In this document: positions 18,601 through 26,500 of the stretch, piece by piece | Position numbering within the stretch: position 1 is the first letter of the stretch | How the letters are laid out: every line of letters begins with the position of its first letter | From: Candidatus Kryptonium sp. | Lineage (GTDB): Bacteria > Bacteroidota > Ignavibacteria > Kryptoniales > Kryptoniaceae | Reading direction: 5' to 3' | DNA length: 64,000 bases | Assembly (NCBI GenBank): GCA_025060635.1 | Contig: JANXBN010000002.1 | Span: 1 to 64,000 of the forward strand | Notes under the pieces: model-generated | Seen by the model: only the letters and a program-made list of their open reading frames with translations | What the model was told of the DNA's origin: nothing | Database searches by the model: none | Translations under genes and position numbers: made by a program

Positions 18601-18813
18601 TTTGATGTTTTGAACCTTACAAACCTCTTGAACAAAGATTGGGGACTCGTTAAAACAGTTACCTTCCAAAGAGCATTCTTATTAGCATTCCATAGCCTTG
18701 ATCCTACAACTGGAAAACCAAGATTCCGTTGGACTGGAACACCAGTGCGTGAGCTTCCGCTTGATCTCGCTTCAAGATGGCAAGCTCAAATTGGGATAAA
18801 GTATACATTCTAA
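15637..18813 (+). CDS. TonB-dependent receptor, Oar-like, with carboxypeptidase regulatory-like domain
   Basis: Outer-membrane protein of 1058 residues. A signal peptide (about 1-20, ending at a Trp-Gly-Gln site) is followed by a carboxypeptidase-regulatory-like fold (ASISGIVTTQAGEPLPGANI ... ISRIDGRYNLVGL, about 27-110). Next come a plug domain (about 120-245, including INVITRSGTN-type ending) and a long beta-barrel ending in Phe (WQAQIGIKYTF), the signal for barrel insertion. Oar-type members import or display unknown ligands, and substrate cannot be read from sequence. It is monocistronic: its own promoter-like sequence lies upstream and a strong terminator at 18835 downstream. Confidence 0.85.
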   Translation: MKQIILFLGLTLLITSFLWGQGVTTASISGIVTTQAGEPLPGANIVAVHEPSGTVYGAISRIDGRYNLVGLRVGGPYTITVSYVGYAQQKVENVILALGQNLELNFRLAEQAVQLGEVEVIGERAGIINAARTGPATNVLRQQIDVLPTISRSFQDYYKLSPYFVGYSAAGRNNRYNNIQIDGANYNDLFGLGGTGAPAGQANVTPISLEAIEEFQIVIAPYDVRQSGFTGGGVNVITRSGTNRFSGSAFYYGRNQNFIGRSPDTLRRKYPDFTDYQTGFRIGGPILRNKIFFFVNGELTRYSSPLNRVFGAPTIGTNIFTVSPDSVRIFREALKSRYGYETGSFEALKFQRHSNKLFVKLDFNLAQNHRLTIRHSYLDAFDDNPPSTSGIPAPSVATIYAENTRYAIRNRTNSTVLQLRSLFGNNIANEFIVGYTYIHDDPEYYGQAFPYVSVRTTDAQGRTYNLAAGSEKFRMANELKQRSIEITNNLTFFVGGGHAITIGTHNEIFSFSNLFIRDFFGAYHWNSLADFLAGRKAAQYELTYSNIPGNPQPVAKWKAIKYGVYVQDEWTVRPGLRLTYGLRLDVPTFPDKPAYNPSVDSTFKPLGYDISTDKVPKYQLMWGPRLGINWDVLGDKTLQLRGGVGLFTGRVPYVWISNQYSNTGVEFGRLFLTGAAVPDFVPDPYNPPRGGTPVATTEINVTSPNYKLPQVWRASIGIDKTLFFGFIGSIEAQYTKTVNDILYQDINLIPQGYLADGRPIYGRWNYATRRWDIQRRNTRFTHVILLTNTTKGYAYNIVFQLERPAIRDGFYAKFAYNYGVSKDLNSGTASIALSQWRFNHVIDPNNPSLAFSSFDYRHRILTALSYRQEIFAGIAVTLGLFYNGLSGQPYSWVYSGDVNGDGQVENDLVYIPKDRNDIILVDAAGNNLPYTNVAYDQLNAFIESDPYLSKNRGKFAERMAARGPWSHQVDARLAIEIPTIYGQKLEITFDVLNLTNLLNKDWGLVKTVTFQRAFLLAFHSLDPTTGKPRFRWTGTPVRELPLDLASRWQAQIGIKYTF

Positions 18814-18834
18814 AAATTTAAATTTATAGCTTTG

Positions 18835-18871
18835 GGGGAGCAGAAATTTGCTCTTTCTGCTCCCCTTTTTT
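18835..18871 (+). terminator. Rho-independent terminator after the TonB-dependent receptor gene
   Basis: A perfect 12-bp stem (GGGGAGCAGAAA at 18835-18846 pairing with TTTCTGCTCCCC at 18854-18865), a 7-nt loop and a T-run follow the receptor stop codon by about 20 nt. Confidence 0.9.
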
Positions 18872-18929
18872 ATTTTTTGTAAGGTCAACCATCTAGATAG
18901 CAAATCAAAATAAATTGATGAGGTATACT

Positions 18930-19721
18930 ATGATCATAGCATTGTTGACAGATTTCGGAAATAGAGATTGGTTCGTCGGCGTTATGAAGGCGGTAATTTT
19001 AAAAATAAATCCAAACGTCAATATAGTTGACATCAGTCACGAGATTTCGCCTCAAAATGTTCGTGAGGCGGGATTTGTTTTATGGAACGCTTATAGATAT
19101 TTCCCACCTAAAACAATTTTCGTTTGTGTCGTTGATCCAAAAGTTGGAAGTGAAAGAAAAATTATCGCCGTTGAAACCAAAGATCATATTTTCATTGCTC
19201 CAGATAATGGTTTGCTTGATTTAGTTTTAAGCGAAGCTGAACCTTTGAGGGCAGTTTATGTTGAAAATAAGGAATATTTCCTTAAAGATGTCAGCTCCAC
19301 ATTTCACGGCAGAGATATTTTTGCTCCTGTTTCTGCTTACATTTCTCGTGGAGTGGATATTGACGAACTTGGAAGCAAAGCTGAATTGAACTTGACTAAA
19401 ACAATCTTTATTGAGGTCTCATCACCTGGCGATTATAACGGGGAGATTGTATATATTGACAGATTCGGGAATTTAATAACGAATTTGAAGGTGTTTGGGA
19501 AAGTTGAAGGTGAGGTTAGATTTAAGGACTATATAATTGAGAAAATTTCAACCACATATGCTGATGTTAACCCGGGGCAAGTTGTCGCGTTGGTAAATAG
19601 TAGCAATTTGCTTGAGATAGGTATTCGCAATGGAAACGCAAAGGAATTTTTTAAATCAAATTACGGTGAGAATTTTATCGCAAAAATCAAGCAGGTGATA
19701 AAGAATCATTCAGAACAATAA
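18930..19721 (+). CDS. SAM hydrolase / SAM-dependent halogenase-like protein (DUF62 family)
   Basis: Member of the family that cleaves S-adenosylmethionine to adenosine and methionine with water (the same fold includes fluorinase and chlorinase). Seen: N-terminal IIALLTDFGNRDWFVGVMK, VDISHEISPQNVREAGFVL, APDNGLLDLVL and STFHGRDIFAPVSAY, then a C-terminal beta-barrel domain with YIDRFGNLITNL. ATG 18930 is preferred over ATG 18918 because TGATGAGG ends 6 nt before it and the family normally begins right at the first strand. Hydrolase activity is the usual role; halogenase activity is not indicated. No clear promoter is visible after the upstream terminator. Confidence 0.8.
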   Translation: MIIALLTDFGNRDWFVGVMKAVILKINPNVNIVDISHEISPQNVREAGFVLWNAYRYFPPKTIFVCVVDPKVGSERKIIAVETKDHIFIAPDNGLLDLVLSEAEPLRAVYVENKEYFLKDVSSTFHGRDIFAPVSAYISRGVDIDELGSKAELNLTKTIFIEVSSPGDYNGEIVYIDRFGNLITNLKVFGKVEGEVRFKDYIIEKISTTYADVNPGQVVALVNSSNLLEIGIRNGNAKEFFKSNYGENFIAKIKQVIKNHSEQ

Positions 19722-19724
19722 ATT

Positions 19725-19754
19725 TTGAAAATTTGCGCGTAAAATTTATTTTGG
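19725..19754 (+). promoter_or_regulatory. Possible promoter of the TPR lipoprotein gene
   Basis: TTG 19725-19727, a 19-nt spacer and TATTTTGG 19747-19754 resemble the recurrent pattern with one spacer base fewer. This would give a leader of about 34 nt. Confidence 0.3.
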
Positions 19755-19794
19755 AAACAAAATTTAGCAAGAACAAACCCTAATTCTTCATATA

Positions 19795-21543
19795 ATGTTG
19801 AAAATGTTTAGGTTGAAATCAATTGTCTTCGTTGTAGTTTCCGGTTTCTTGATCGTTTTTCTTTCTTCTGGTTGTTCATCATCTAAAAAGACAACGATAG
19901 AACAGAGCAGGGATAGAGATGAGGTTAGAGAATTGACTCACAGACGAATTGAGAACAAAGACAAAGCGATTGAACACTTCATCGCTGGTCAAGTTTACGA
20001 GCTTAAAGGGGATTATGCAAGTGCTATACTTGAGTATCAAGACGCGCTTCGGTATGATAAGAGCCCGGGAATTTATAACGCAATTGCAAAGGCGTATCAA
20101 AAAATTGGTAAGCATTCTCTCGCAGTTCAAATGGCTAAAGAAGCTATTAAACTTGACTCTTTAAATATATCCTATCGTGAAACGCTCGCAGATATTTACA
20201 TTGAAACCTTTGAAGTCCAGAAAGCGATAAACGAACTTGAAAAAATTCTTAAAATTGATTCTTTAAACTACGGTGCTTTATTTAATCTTGCTCAACTCTA
20301 CGAAAGCAACAGACCTTTGCGTTCGCTTGAACTTTATAATAAAATTATTGAAAATTACGGTCCTGAGTGGAACGCTCTTCAAAGAATCGCTGAATTATCT
20401 TTTCGTCTTGGTAAATACTCTGAATCTGCACATGCACTTGAAATGATGATTGAAATAGATCCATCAAACTACGAGCTTCGTAAGTTAACTGCGGAAACTT
20501 ATATAAGTGCTGGGGATTTTCAAAAAGCGAAAATGATTTTATCAGAACTTATTGAACTTAAACCTTCAGATGTTCAAGCCGAGATAAGATACGCCGAGGT
20601 GCTTCTTCAACTTGGAGAGAAAGATGACGCTTTGAAAATTTTTAACAAAATCGTAAATGATGATTCTATTGATATTGATCTGAAACTTCAAGTAGCCGAA
20701 GGTTTGTTGAGAAGCGCTGGAAAGGACACAATATTGAAGAGTGAAGCAAAGGCGATTTTAAAAAATCTATCTTCAAAGCATCCAAGCGAGTGGAGAGTTC
20801 ATTGGTTGCTTGGGGTCATTGCATCAGACGAAAAGGATAATCAAACTGCTTTTGATGAGTTTAAAATCGTTGTAAACATTAATCCACAAATCGTTGAAGC
20901 ATGGCGTGGAATTGGGATTGCTCTTTATGAAATGGGGAAATTTGAAGAACTTATCAAGTGGATGCAGGACGGCGTTGGAAAGTTCCCAGACGATTTTTTC
21001 CTTAACTTCATTCTTGGACTTGGTTATCATCGGCTTGAACGAAACAAGGAAGCAGTGCAACCACTTGAGAAAGCCCTATCGCTTGATCCTAAAAACATTG
21101 ATGTCATAAGCACGCTCGCGCTCGTTTACGATGCGATTGGCGACGCAAGTAAATCTGATTCGCTCCACGAACTTGGTTTAAAGATAAGCCCAAACAATCA
21201 TCTTATTTTGAATAATTATAGTTATACACTTGCAGAGCGTGGTGAAAAACTTGACATTGCTCTTGAGATGGCAAAGAAAGCGGTTGAGCAGGAACCTGAA
21301 AATCCAGCTTATCTTGATACGATAGGTTGGGTTTATTTTAAACTTGGAAACTACGAGAAAGCAAAAGAATATATACTAAAAGCAGTTGAAAAAGGTGGAA
21401 GTCCCGTTGTGGTAGAGCATCTTGGCGATGTTTATTTCAAACTTGGTGACAAAGAAAAAGCAATTGAATATTGGAAAAAAGCTCTTGAGAAAAATCCATC
21501 AAACGAGAAATTAAAAGAGAAAATAAAGCGTGGGCAAATATAA
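19795..21543 (+). CDS. TPR-repeat lipoprotein
   Basis: 582-residue protein with a lipoprotein signal: a hydrophobic segment followed by LSSGCSSSKK, Cys about residue 27. The rest is a run of roughly a dozen tetratricopeptide repeats (for example AIEYWKKALEKNPSNEKLKEK at the end, AKEYILKAVEKGG, AVQPLEKALSLDPKNIDVIS), so it is a helical scaffold for protein contacts at an envelope membrane. It overlaps the following DUF4292-like lipoprotein gene by 14 nt, and this pairing is a familiar one in Bacteroidota. The precise partner is unknown. ATG 19804 is an alternative start. Confidence 0.8.
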   Translation: MLKMFRLKSIVFVVVSGFLIVFLSSGCSSSKKTTIEQSRDRDEVRELTHRRIENKDKAIEHFIAGQVYELKGDYASAILEYQDALRYDKSPGIYNAIAKAYQKIGKHSLAVQMAKEAIKLDSLNISYRETLADIYIETFEVQKAINELEKILKIDSLNYGALFNLAQLYESNRPLRSLELYNKIIENYGPEWNALQRIAELSFRLGKYSESAHALEMMIEIDPSNYELRKLTAETYISAGDFQKAKMILSELIELKPSDVQAEIRYAEVLLQLGEKDDALKIFNKIVNDDSIDIDLKLQVAEGLLRSAGKDTILKSEAKAILKNLSSKHPSEWRVHWLLGVIASDEKDNQTAFDEFKIVVNINPQIVEAWRGIGIALYEMGKFEELIKWMQDGVGKFPDDFFLNFILGLGYHRLERNKEAVQPLEKALSLDPKNIDVISTLALVYDAIGDASKSDSLHELGLKISPNNHLILNNYSYTLAERGEKLDIALEMAKKAVEQEPENPAYLDTIGWVYFKLGNYEKAKEYILKAVEKGGSPVVVEHLGDVYFKLGDKEKAIEYWKKALEKNPSNEKLKEKIKRGQI

Positions 21544-22219
21544 AGCCGTTCTCCTCGTAATTCTTGCCATTATTTTCATTTCTTGTGCTCCAACCAGAAA
21601 AGCCACTGTAGATTACAACATTGAAACTTACTTGGAAAGGATTAGTGTGCGAGATAAATTTGTTAGAACTTTGAACGCAAATGGAAGTGTAACACTTGAT
21701 TCTCCTGAACTTTCGGGCACTGCTAAGATAGAGGTAAATTTGGTGAGACCAGATATTTTAACTTTAAAAGTTGAAACGATTTTTGGAATAGACTTAGGGG
21801 AAGCTCATGTTTATTGCGATAATTTTGAAATTTTTGATAGGTTCAATGACTTGAAAATTCAAGGCAAGGTAAGCAACTACATAAAAAAATATCTGGGTGT
21901 GGATTTCGCTTGTGATGAGCTAATTGATATTTTAATAGGTTGTCCGAGAATTCAAGAATTTGAAGTGCAAAATTTTAGTGCTAATGAGTTGATTATGGTC
22001 AGTAAAAGAGAAGGGAAAAGCGATGTTGTTTTAAAATTTAATCCTGAATTTGAACTTGAAAGTTATGTGCTCTTCAGGGATGGTGTTAAGATATTTGAGG
22101 TTAGATATTCAAGATATAAGAAATTTGGAGAGATAACGCTACCGCGGCTCATAAAAATTTATGATGAATTCGGCAGGGGGATTTATTTAAGTTTTTCTGA
22201 AGTTGAACTAAATGGATAA
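21530..22219 (+). CDS. DUF4292-like lipoprotein
   Basis: 229 residues starting at GTG 21530, inside the end of the TPR gene, so translation is probably coupled. The signal peptide ends in FISCAPTRK, a lipobox with Cys about residue 19. The body (VRTLNANGSVTLDSPELSG, LKVETIFGIDLGEAHVYCDN, VLKFNPEFELESYVLFRDG, RLIKIYDEFGRGIYLSFSEV) fits the DUF4292 group, which resembles LolA/LolB lipoprotein carriers. A role in lipoprotein or envelope handling is inference only. Confidence 0.65.
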   Translation: MGKYKAVLLVILAIIFISCAPTRKATVDYNIETYLERISVRDKFVRTLNANGSVTLDSPELSGTAKIEVNLVRPDILTLKVETIFGIDLGEAHVYCDNFEIFDRFNDLKIQGKVSNYIKKYLGVDFACDELIDILIGCPRIQEFEVQNFSANELIMVSKREGKSDVVLKFNPEFELESYVLFRDGVKIFEVRYSRYKKFGEITLPRLIKIYDEFGRGIYLSFSEVELNG

Positions 22220-22248
22220 AATTCTTTACAACAAAGCTAAAGCAAAGC

Positions 22249-23001
22249 GTGGTAAAAAAATCTAATTCTGACCTCAAATTAAAAAACAAACTTCTTAAAA
22301 TCTCAAAAGAGATTGAGAAGCTTTTCAAAGTTGAACGGCAGGAGAGTTCAAATCCACTTGACATTTTGATTGCGACTATTTTGTCTCAGAACACAAATGA
22401 TGTTAACAGCCATAGAGCATTTAAAAATTTGAAGGAAAAATTTTCAGATTATGATTCTGTTTTAAATGCGAATGTCGGGGAAATTGAAAAAGCCATAAAA
22501 ATTGGTGGACTTGCTCGTCAGAAAGCGAAGCGAATTAAAAAGTTGCTGCTTAAGTTAAAGGAAAAACGTGGGAATTTTGATCTTTCTTTCCTTAAAGATC
22601 TTTCAGTTGATGAAGGATTGAAATTTTTAACTTCATTTGAGGGAGTTGGATTGAAAACCGCCAGTTGTGTTTTGTTGTTCGGATTTAATAAAGAGGTTTT
22701 TCCAGTTGATACGCATATTCACAGGATTTTGAACAGGGTTGGAATAGTTAAGACAAAGACGCCTGATGAAACATTTTTGAGCGTTCAAAAATTAATCCCT
22801 CAAGGGCTTGCTTATCATCTTCACACGGGATTGATAAAGTTTGGAAGGACAATTTGCAGAGCCCAGAATCCTTTATGCGGGATTTGCCCAATTTATAGAA
22901 TTTGTGGCTTTGAAAAGAAGAATTTTTATCGTAAAAAGAGCGGAAAACTCAAACTTATCAAAAGTGAAAATGCCGAGTTTATCCTTCTGAACAAGGTTTA
23001 G
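22249..23001 (+). CDS. nth: Endonuclease III (DNA glycosylase/AP lyase)
   Basis: Base-excision repair enzyme that removes oxidised pyrimidines and nicks abasic sites. Visible: the helix-hairpin-helix LTSFEGVGLKTASCVLLFGF with the catalytic Lys in GLKTA, the catalytic Asp in FPVDTHIHRI, and the 4Fe-4S motif C-x6-C-x2-C-x5-C (CRAQNPLCGICPIYRIC). About 250 residues, slightly longer than E. coli Nth at both ends, with a basic C-terminal tail. The start is GTG 22249; there is no in-frame ATG upstream. Confidence 0.93.
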   Translation: MVKKSNSDLKLKNKLLKISKEIEKLFKVERQESSNPLDILIATILSQNTNDVNSHRAFKNLKEKFSDYDSVLNANVGEIEKAIKIGGLARQKAKRIKKLLLKLKEKRGNFDLSFLKDLSVDEGLKFLTSFEGVGLKTASCVLLFGFNKEVFPVDTHIHRILNRVGIVKTKTPDETFLSVQKLIPQGLAYHLHTGLIKFGRTICRAQNPLCGICPIYRICGFEKKNFYRKKSGKLKLIKSENAEFILLNKV

Positions 23002-23018
23002 ATTTCCGCTGGAAAGTT

Positions 23019-23049
23019 TTGTGTTTTAAAATTGAAAATTTTAATTTTT
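23019..23049 (+). promoter_or_regulatory. Predicted promoter of the asparaginase-family gene
   Basis: TTG 23019-23021, a 20-nt spacer and TAATTTTT 23042-23049 match the recurrent pattern. The predicted leader to ATG 23087 is about 30 nt. Confidence 0.45.
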
Positions 23050-23086
23050 TAGCGTGAACTTTTTTAAAAACATAATTTGAAGTTCA

Positions 23087-24094
23087 ATGGTAAAAAGAAG
23101 AGAATTTCTGAAAAGCTCATTACTTGCCGGAATAGGGGCGGTATTAGCTGGAAAATTTAAAATTTTCCAATTTGCTGGCAACTCATACGCTTATGAATCA
23201 AATCAGGCGAGTTTGCCCATTTTAATTTCTACCTGGAGACAGGGAATAAAAGCCAATGAGATGGGGGTGAAAGTTTTATCTGAAGGTGGGACAGCTCTTG
23301 ATGCGGTTGAGCTTGGTGTAAGAACAGCAGAAGACGATCCGAGCGTGATGAGCGTTGGATATGGTGGATTGCCGGACGAATGCGGTCATGTTTCGCTTGA
23401 TGCTTGTATAATGGACTGGGAATTTAACGCTGGAGCTGTTGCATTTGTTCAAAAGTGCAAAAATCCTGTGTCTGTTGCAAGAAAAGTGATGGAATTAACA
23501 AAACATGTTTTCATAGTTGGCGAGGGCGCAGATAGGTTTGCGAAGTTGATGGGATTTCCAGAAGTTGATTTGTTAACAGATGAAGCAAGAAAAAGATGGC
23601 TTGAATGGCGAAGAAAAATGAGTCAAAGCGATAATTGGCTCTCGCCGGAAGAAAACCATGATACAATCGCAATGCTTGCTCTTGACAAACAAAGAAGAGT
23701 TGCTGGAGCAGTTACAACAAGCGGACTTGCTTGGAAAATCCATGGCAGAGTTGGTGATTCACCAATAATTGGAGCTGGATTATATGTTGATGGTGAAGTT
23801 GGAGCAGCAGGATCAACAGGTGTGGGAGAAGCAGTGATAAGAACTTGTGGAAGTTTTCTTGTGGTTGAATATATGAGAAATGGGATGCATCCGCAAAAAG
23901 CGGTGGAAGAAACATTGAAACGAGTCCTAAAAGTCAATAAAAAGTGGATTGACAAGGATCCGAACTTTCAAGTTGCATTCATAGCTGTCAATCTAAGAGG
24001 CGAAATTGGTGCGATGGGCTTGAGAAAGGGATTTCAATATGCGCTTTATAAAGATGGAAAGAACCAATTTCTTGACGCACCAAATTTAATTTAA
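23087..24094 (+). CDS. Tat-exported glycosylasparaginase / isoaspartyl peptidase family hydrolase
   Basis: N-terminal nucleophile hydrolase, 335 residues, cutting asparagine-linked amide or isoaspartyl bonds. The N-terminus KRREFLKSSLLAGIGAVLAG is a twin-arginine export signal, so it acts in the periplasm already folded. The self-cleavage site is Asp-Thr in ENHDTIAML, making T193 the new N-terminal nucleophile. Substrate-pocket motifs are GRVGDSPIIGAGLYVD and GSTGVGEAVIRTCG. The architecture fits glycosylasparaginase better than cytosolic asparaginase. Two small barrel genes follow within 18-20 nt and may be co-transcribed. Confidence 0.85.
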   Translation: MVKRREFLKSSLLAGIGAVLAGKFKIFQFAGNSYAYESNQASLPILISTWRQGIKANEMGVKVLSEGGTALDAVELGVRTAEDDPSVMSVGYGGLPDECGHVSLDACIMDWEFNAGAVAFVQKCKNPVSVARKVMELTKHVFIVGEGADRFAKLMGFPEVDLLTDEARKRWLEWRRKMSQSDNWLSPEENHDTIAMLALDKQRRVAGAVTTSGLAWKIHGRVGDSPIIGAGLYVDGEVGAAGSTGVGEAVIRTCGSFLVVEYMRNGMHPQKAVEETLKRVLKVNKKWIDKDPNFQVAFIAVNLRGEIGAMGLRKGFQYALYKDGKNQFLDAPNLI

Positions 24095-24112
24095 AATTTA
24101 ACGGTTTGAAAA

Positions 24113-24895
24113 ATGAGGTTTGAAATTATTACCTTGGTTTTAATTTTATCATCTCAACTTTTTTCACAGGTTAAGCTTGAAAGCATAGCACTTGGTTCAG
24201 ATCTATCTTATGGGCTCAAGGGGATAAATTATGTCAATAAAGCAACAGGTTTTGGTTTTTCGGGTGAGTTAAAGTTTAAACTTGATCAGAGATCAAAGTG
24301 GAAATTTGGTTTCATTTCTGGATACAGAGACCTCAAAATTGAGCCATCGGATTCAATGACGATTGAAAGATGGAACTGGGACTATTGGCGAATTTGGTAT
24401 CGCAGTCACGTTCGCTCGCTTATAGCTGATTCAAACTATGCTGTTAATTTGAATCCTGAACAGAGATTATATGTTTTGCCTGTAAAAATCTACTTTGGTA
24501 GGGATTTTAGTTTTGGCAAATTCACATTTCTTACTGGTTTTGTCCTCGGTTTAACTTTTTATGAAAGAGCTTTCTGGCTAAATGAGACATGGTGGAAAAG
24601 ATTTCCGAATCTTTCTGGTGGAGAAACTTATGTGTTTCAGTATTCTTTCAAAAACAACGCACCGAGTAAGAAGGGAACTGTTTTGAATTTGGGGGTTAAG
24701 TTTGAGGCTGGATTTAGGCTGACGAAGATCGCATCTTTTACATTTGGCTTTGAATTTGAGCATTATCCAAGCATAAATAAAATAGAAAGAGTTGAATTTG
24801 GAAAGATTGTGCTCGGTGGCGTTGGGGAATCTTATAAAAACTTCGTCTTGAGAGATGTTTTTAAATTAACAGCTGGTTTTGCATTTAATTATTGA
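24113..24895 (+). CDS. Predicted outer-membrane beta-barrel protein (unknown function)
   Basis: 260 residues with a signal peptide (ending LFSQV) and alternating hydrophobic, Tyr/Trp/Phe-rich strands such as FGFSGELKFKLDQRSKWKFGF, FTFLTGFVLGLTFYER and TKIASFTFGFEFEHY, ending LTAGFAFNY with a terminal aromatic residue. This is the look of a small outer-membrane barrel. I do not recognise a family. It lies 18 nt after the asparaginase gene and before another barrel. Confidence 0.6.
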   Translation: MRFEIITLVLILSSQLFSQVKLESIALGSDLSYGLKGINYVNKATGFGFSGELKFKLDQRSKWKFGFISGYRDLKIEPSDSMTIERWNWDYWRIWYRSHVRSLIADSNYAVNLNPEQRLYVLPVKIYFGRDFSFGKFTFLTGFVLGLTFYERAFWLNETWWKRFPNLSGGETYVFQYSFKNNAPSKKGTVLNLGVKFEAGFRLTKIASFTFGFEFEHYPSINKIERVEFGKIVLGGVGESYKNFVLRDVFKLTAGFAFNY

Positions 24896-24915
24896 AAATT
24901 TAATTTTAAAGTGAG

Positions 24916-25539
24916 ATGAAAAGAGGCAAAATTATTTTAATTCTTGTTTTGGTTTCATCTCTTGCCTCATACTCTCAATTTTCTGCTGGGGTTGAGGGAA
25001 TTTATATTCTTCCGATCGGTGGGTTTTCAGGTTGGTTTGATAGGCATTACTCTGGAACAGTTTACATCGGACAAGCAAATCAAGAAAACTCCTTTGTTGC
25101 AGGTAGGATTGAGTATTACAAATTTTATCGCGAAAATACGGATAAGCTATATTACAAAGATTTGAGTTTAGAGCTAAAAATTTACGGTCTTGGTGCTGAA
25201 TACAGACATTCTGTTTATAGAGTTTATTTTTTGAACTTCTATGGAGTTATTGGCGCAGGTTTATACCGTTGGTTTGGTTTACGAGGTGAATACTATTTCA
25301 AGGACTCAAGCGGTAATGTTATTGATTATGTAGCAGAGCGGAGATATCAGGATTGGAGTGGGGGATTTTGGGGTGGAGGTGGAATGGAGCTTAAAGTCAT
25401 TAGAAATTTATCTCTAAATTTAAGTGCAAGGTATCAAATAGTTGTTGGTGAAATGTGGCAAACTCTTGCGTTACGGCTTGAACAAGCGAGTGGTTTTCAG
25501 TGGCTTGGAGTTCAAGCAGGTGTTCAGATCAAGCTTTAG
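24916..25539 (+). CDS. Predicted outer-membrane beta-barrel protein (unknown function)
   Basis: 207 residues, signal peptide ending SLASYSQF, then barrel-like strands (GVEGIYILPIGGF, YFLNFYGVIGAGLYRWFGL, WGGGGMELKVIRNLSLNLSA). It resembles small outer-membrane proteins of the OmpW/OmpA-barrel type in texture but no specific motif is present. Its last 11 nt overlap the end of the convergent mgtC-like gene. Confidence 0.6.
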   Translation: MKRGKIILILVLVSSLASYSQFSAGVEGIYILPIGGFSGWFDRHYSGTVYIGQANQENSFVAGRIEYYKFYRENTDKLYYKDLSLELKIYGLGAEYRHSVYRVYFLNFYGVIGAGLYRWFGLRGEYYFKDSSGNVIDYVAERRYQDWSGGFWGGGGMELKVIRNLSLNLSARYQIVVGEMWQTLALRLEQASGFQWLGVQAGVQIKL

Positions 25540-26167
25540 TTTTGATCTCCTTTATGTAAGGTATCTTCAAGAGTTCAGATAAAAAGCGATGGTGTGAAGG
25601 ATGTTTATCACAGTATGATATACTAATTTTTAGTATACCATTTTCTTCCACCAGATGGTATTGATTGGGTTTTATTTCATGTTCTGAAAGAATTTCAATT
25701 AATTCTGCTCTACCTTTCCCTTTTTCGTCAATGATTTCAAGATATAATGTTGTTAGATGGCATTTACCAAGAAGTGCTTTTTCTACATTCGTAAGGAATG
25801 TCAAAACGAGAAGAACAATTACTGTAAAAACTGTCGCGAGAATTATTTGTCCTGAGCCAATTGCTAATCCAATTGCTGCAACTACGAAAATTGTTGCCGC
25901 GGTTGTGATTCCTGTTATTGTTCCCTTAGATTGAATTATTGTTCCGGCACCAATAAATCCAATACCAGTTACAATTTGTGCTGCAATTCTTCCGGGATCG
26001 TTTGAGATTTTAATTGAAATAATCGTATAAAGTGCTGAGCCAAGGCAAATTAGAATATTGGTTCTAAATCCGGCGGGTTTTCCTTTCAATTCCCTTTCAA
26101 GGCCAATTAATCCACCGAATATAACGGCAAGGACAAACTTGAAAAGATCAAGATGTATTTCTTGCAT
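25529..26167 (-). CDS. MgtC/SapB family inner-membrane protein
   Basis: 212 residues. The N-terminal half has four or five helices and the MgtC hallmarks GGLIGLERELKGKPAGFRTN and IAAQIVTGIGFIGAGTIIQ. The C-terminal part is a soluble ACT-like domain (TLYLEIIDEKGKGRAELIEIL). MgtC proteins are linked to magnesium limitation and modulate ATPases in pathogens; function here is inferred only from family. It sits downstream of copZ but 121 nt away, so co-transcription is uncertain. There is no sign of an upstream magnesium riboswitch. Confidence 0.85.
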   Translation of the reverse strand: MQEIHLDLFKFVLAVIFGGLIGLERELKGKPAGFRTNILICLGSALYTIISIKISNDPGRIAAQIVTGIGFIGAGTIIQSKGTITGITTAATIFVVAAIGLAIGSGQIILATVFTVIVLLVLTFLTNVEKALLGKCHLTTLYLEIIDEKGKGRAELIEILSEHEIKPNQYHLVEENGILKISISYCDKHPSHHRFLSELLKIPYIKEIKTKA

Positions 26168-26288
26168 GCTTAATGTTTTTATTTATTTGACAGATTTCGG
26201 TTTGATATTATCACAAGATGTATGCTTTCAGAAGGAAGTTCGGTCATTTTCTCAGCGTTGCTGAGGATGATTTTATGTAATTTGTTAT

Positions 26289-26495
26289 TTAAACAAGAAC
26301 TTTATAACCTGCTTCTTCTACTTTTTGCTTTACATCTTCTAAGTTGAGTTCGCCGGTGTAAATTATCTCAAGCGTTTTACTTGTATGGTCAGCTTTTGCT
26401 GACACGACATTTTTTAATTGCTTAACTGCTTTTTCCACCGTCGTTTCGCAATGGTGGCAGGTCATGCCCTCAACTGTTAAAGTTAGCTTGTTCAT
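26289..26495 (-). CDS. copZ: Copper chaperone, heavy-metal-associated domain (CopZ-like)
   Basis: 68-residue single HMA domain with the metal site GMTCHHCETTVEKAV. The His between the two cysteines is typical of CopZ-type chaperones that hand Cu(I) to the ATPase. It lies 5 nt after copA, clearly in the same transcript. Confidence 0.88.
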   Translation of the reverse strand: MNKLTLTVEGMTCHHCETTVEKAVKQLKNVVSAKADHTSKTLEIIYTGELNLEDVKQKVEEAGYKVLV

Positions 26496-26500
26496 TTGAT

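Noticed and set aside
18930-19721. Fluorinase/chlorinase activity for the SAM hydrolase-like protein
   Set aside because: Most members of this family are SAM hydrolases and nothing visible indicates halide use.
26251-26265. CTCAGC-GTT-GCTGAG hairpin downstream of copZ as a terminator
   Set aside because: A six-base-pair stem with no T-run on either strand; may be chance.
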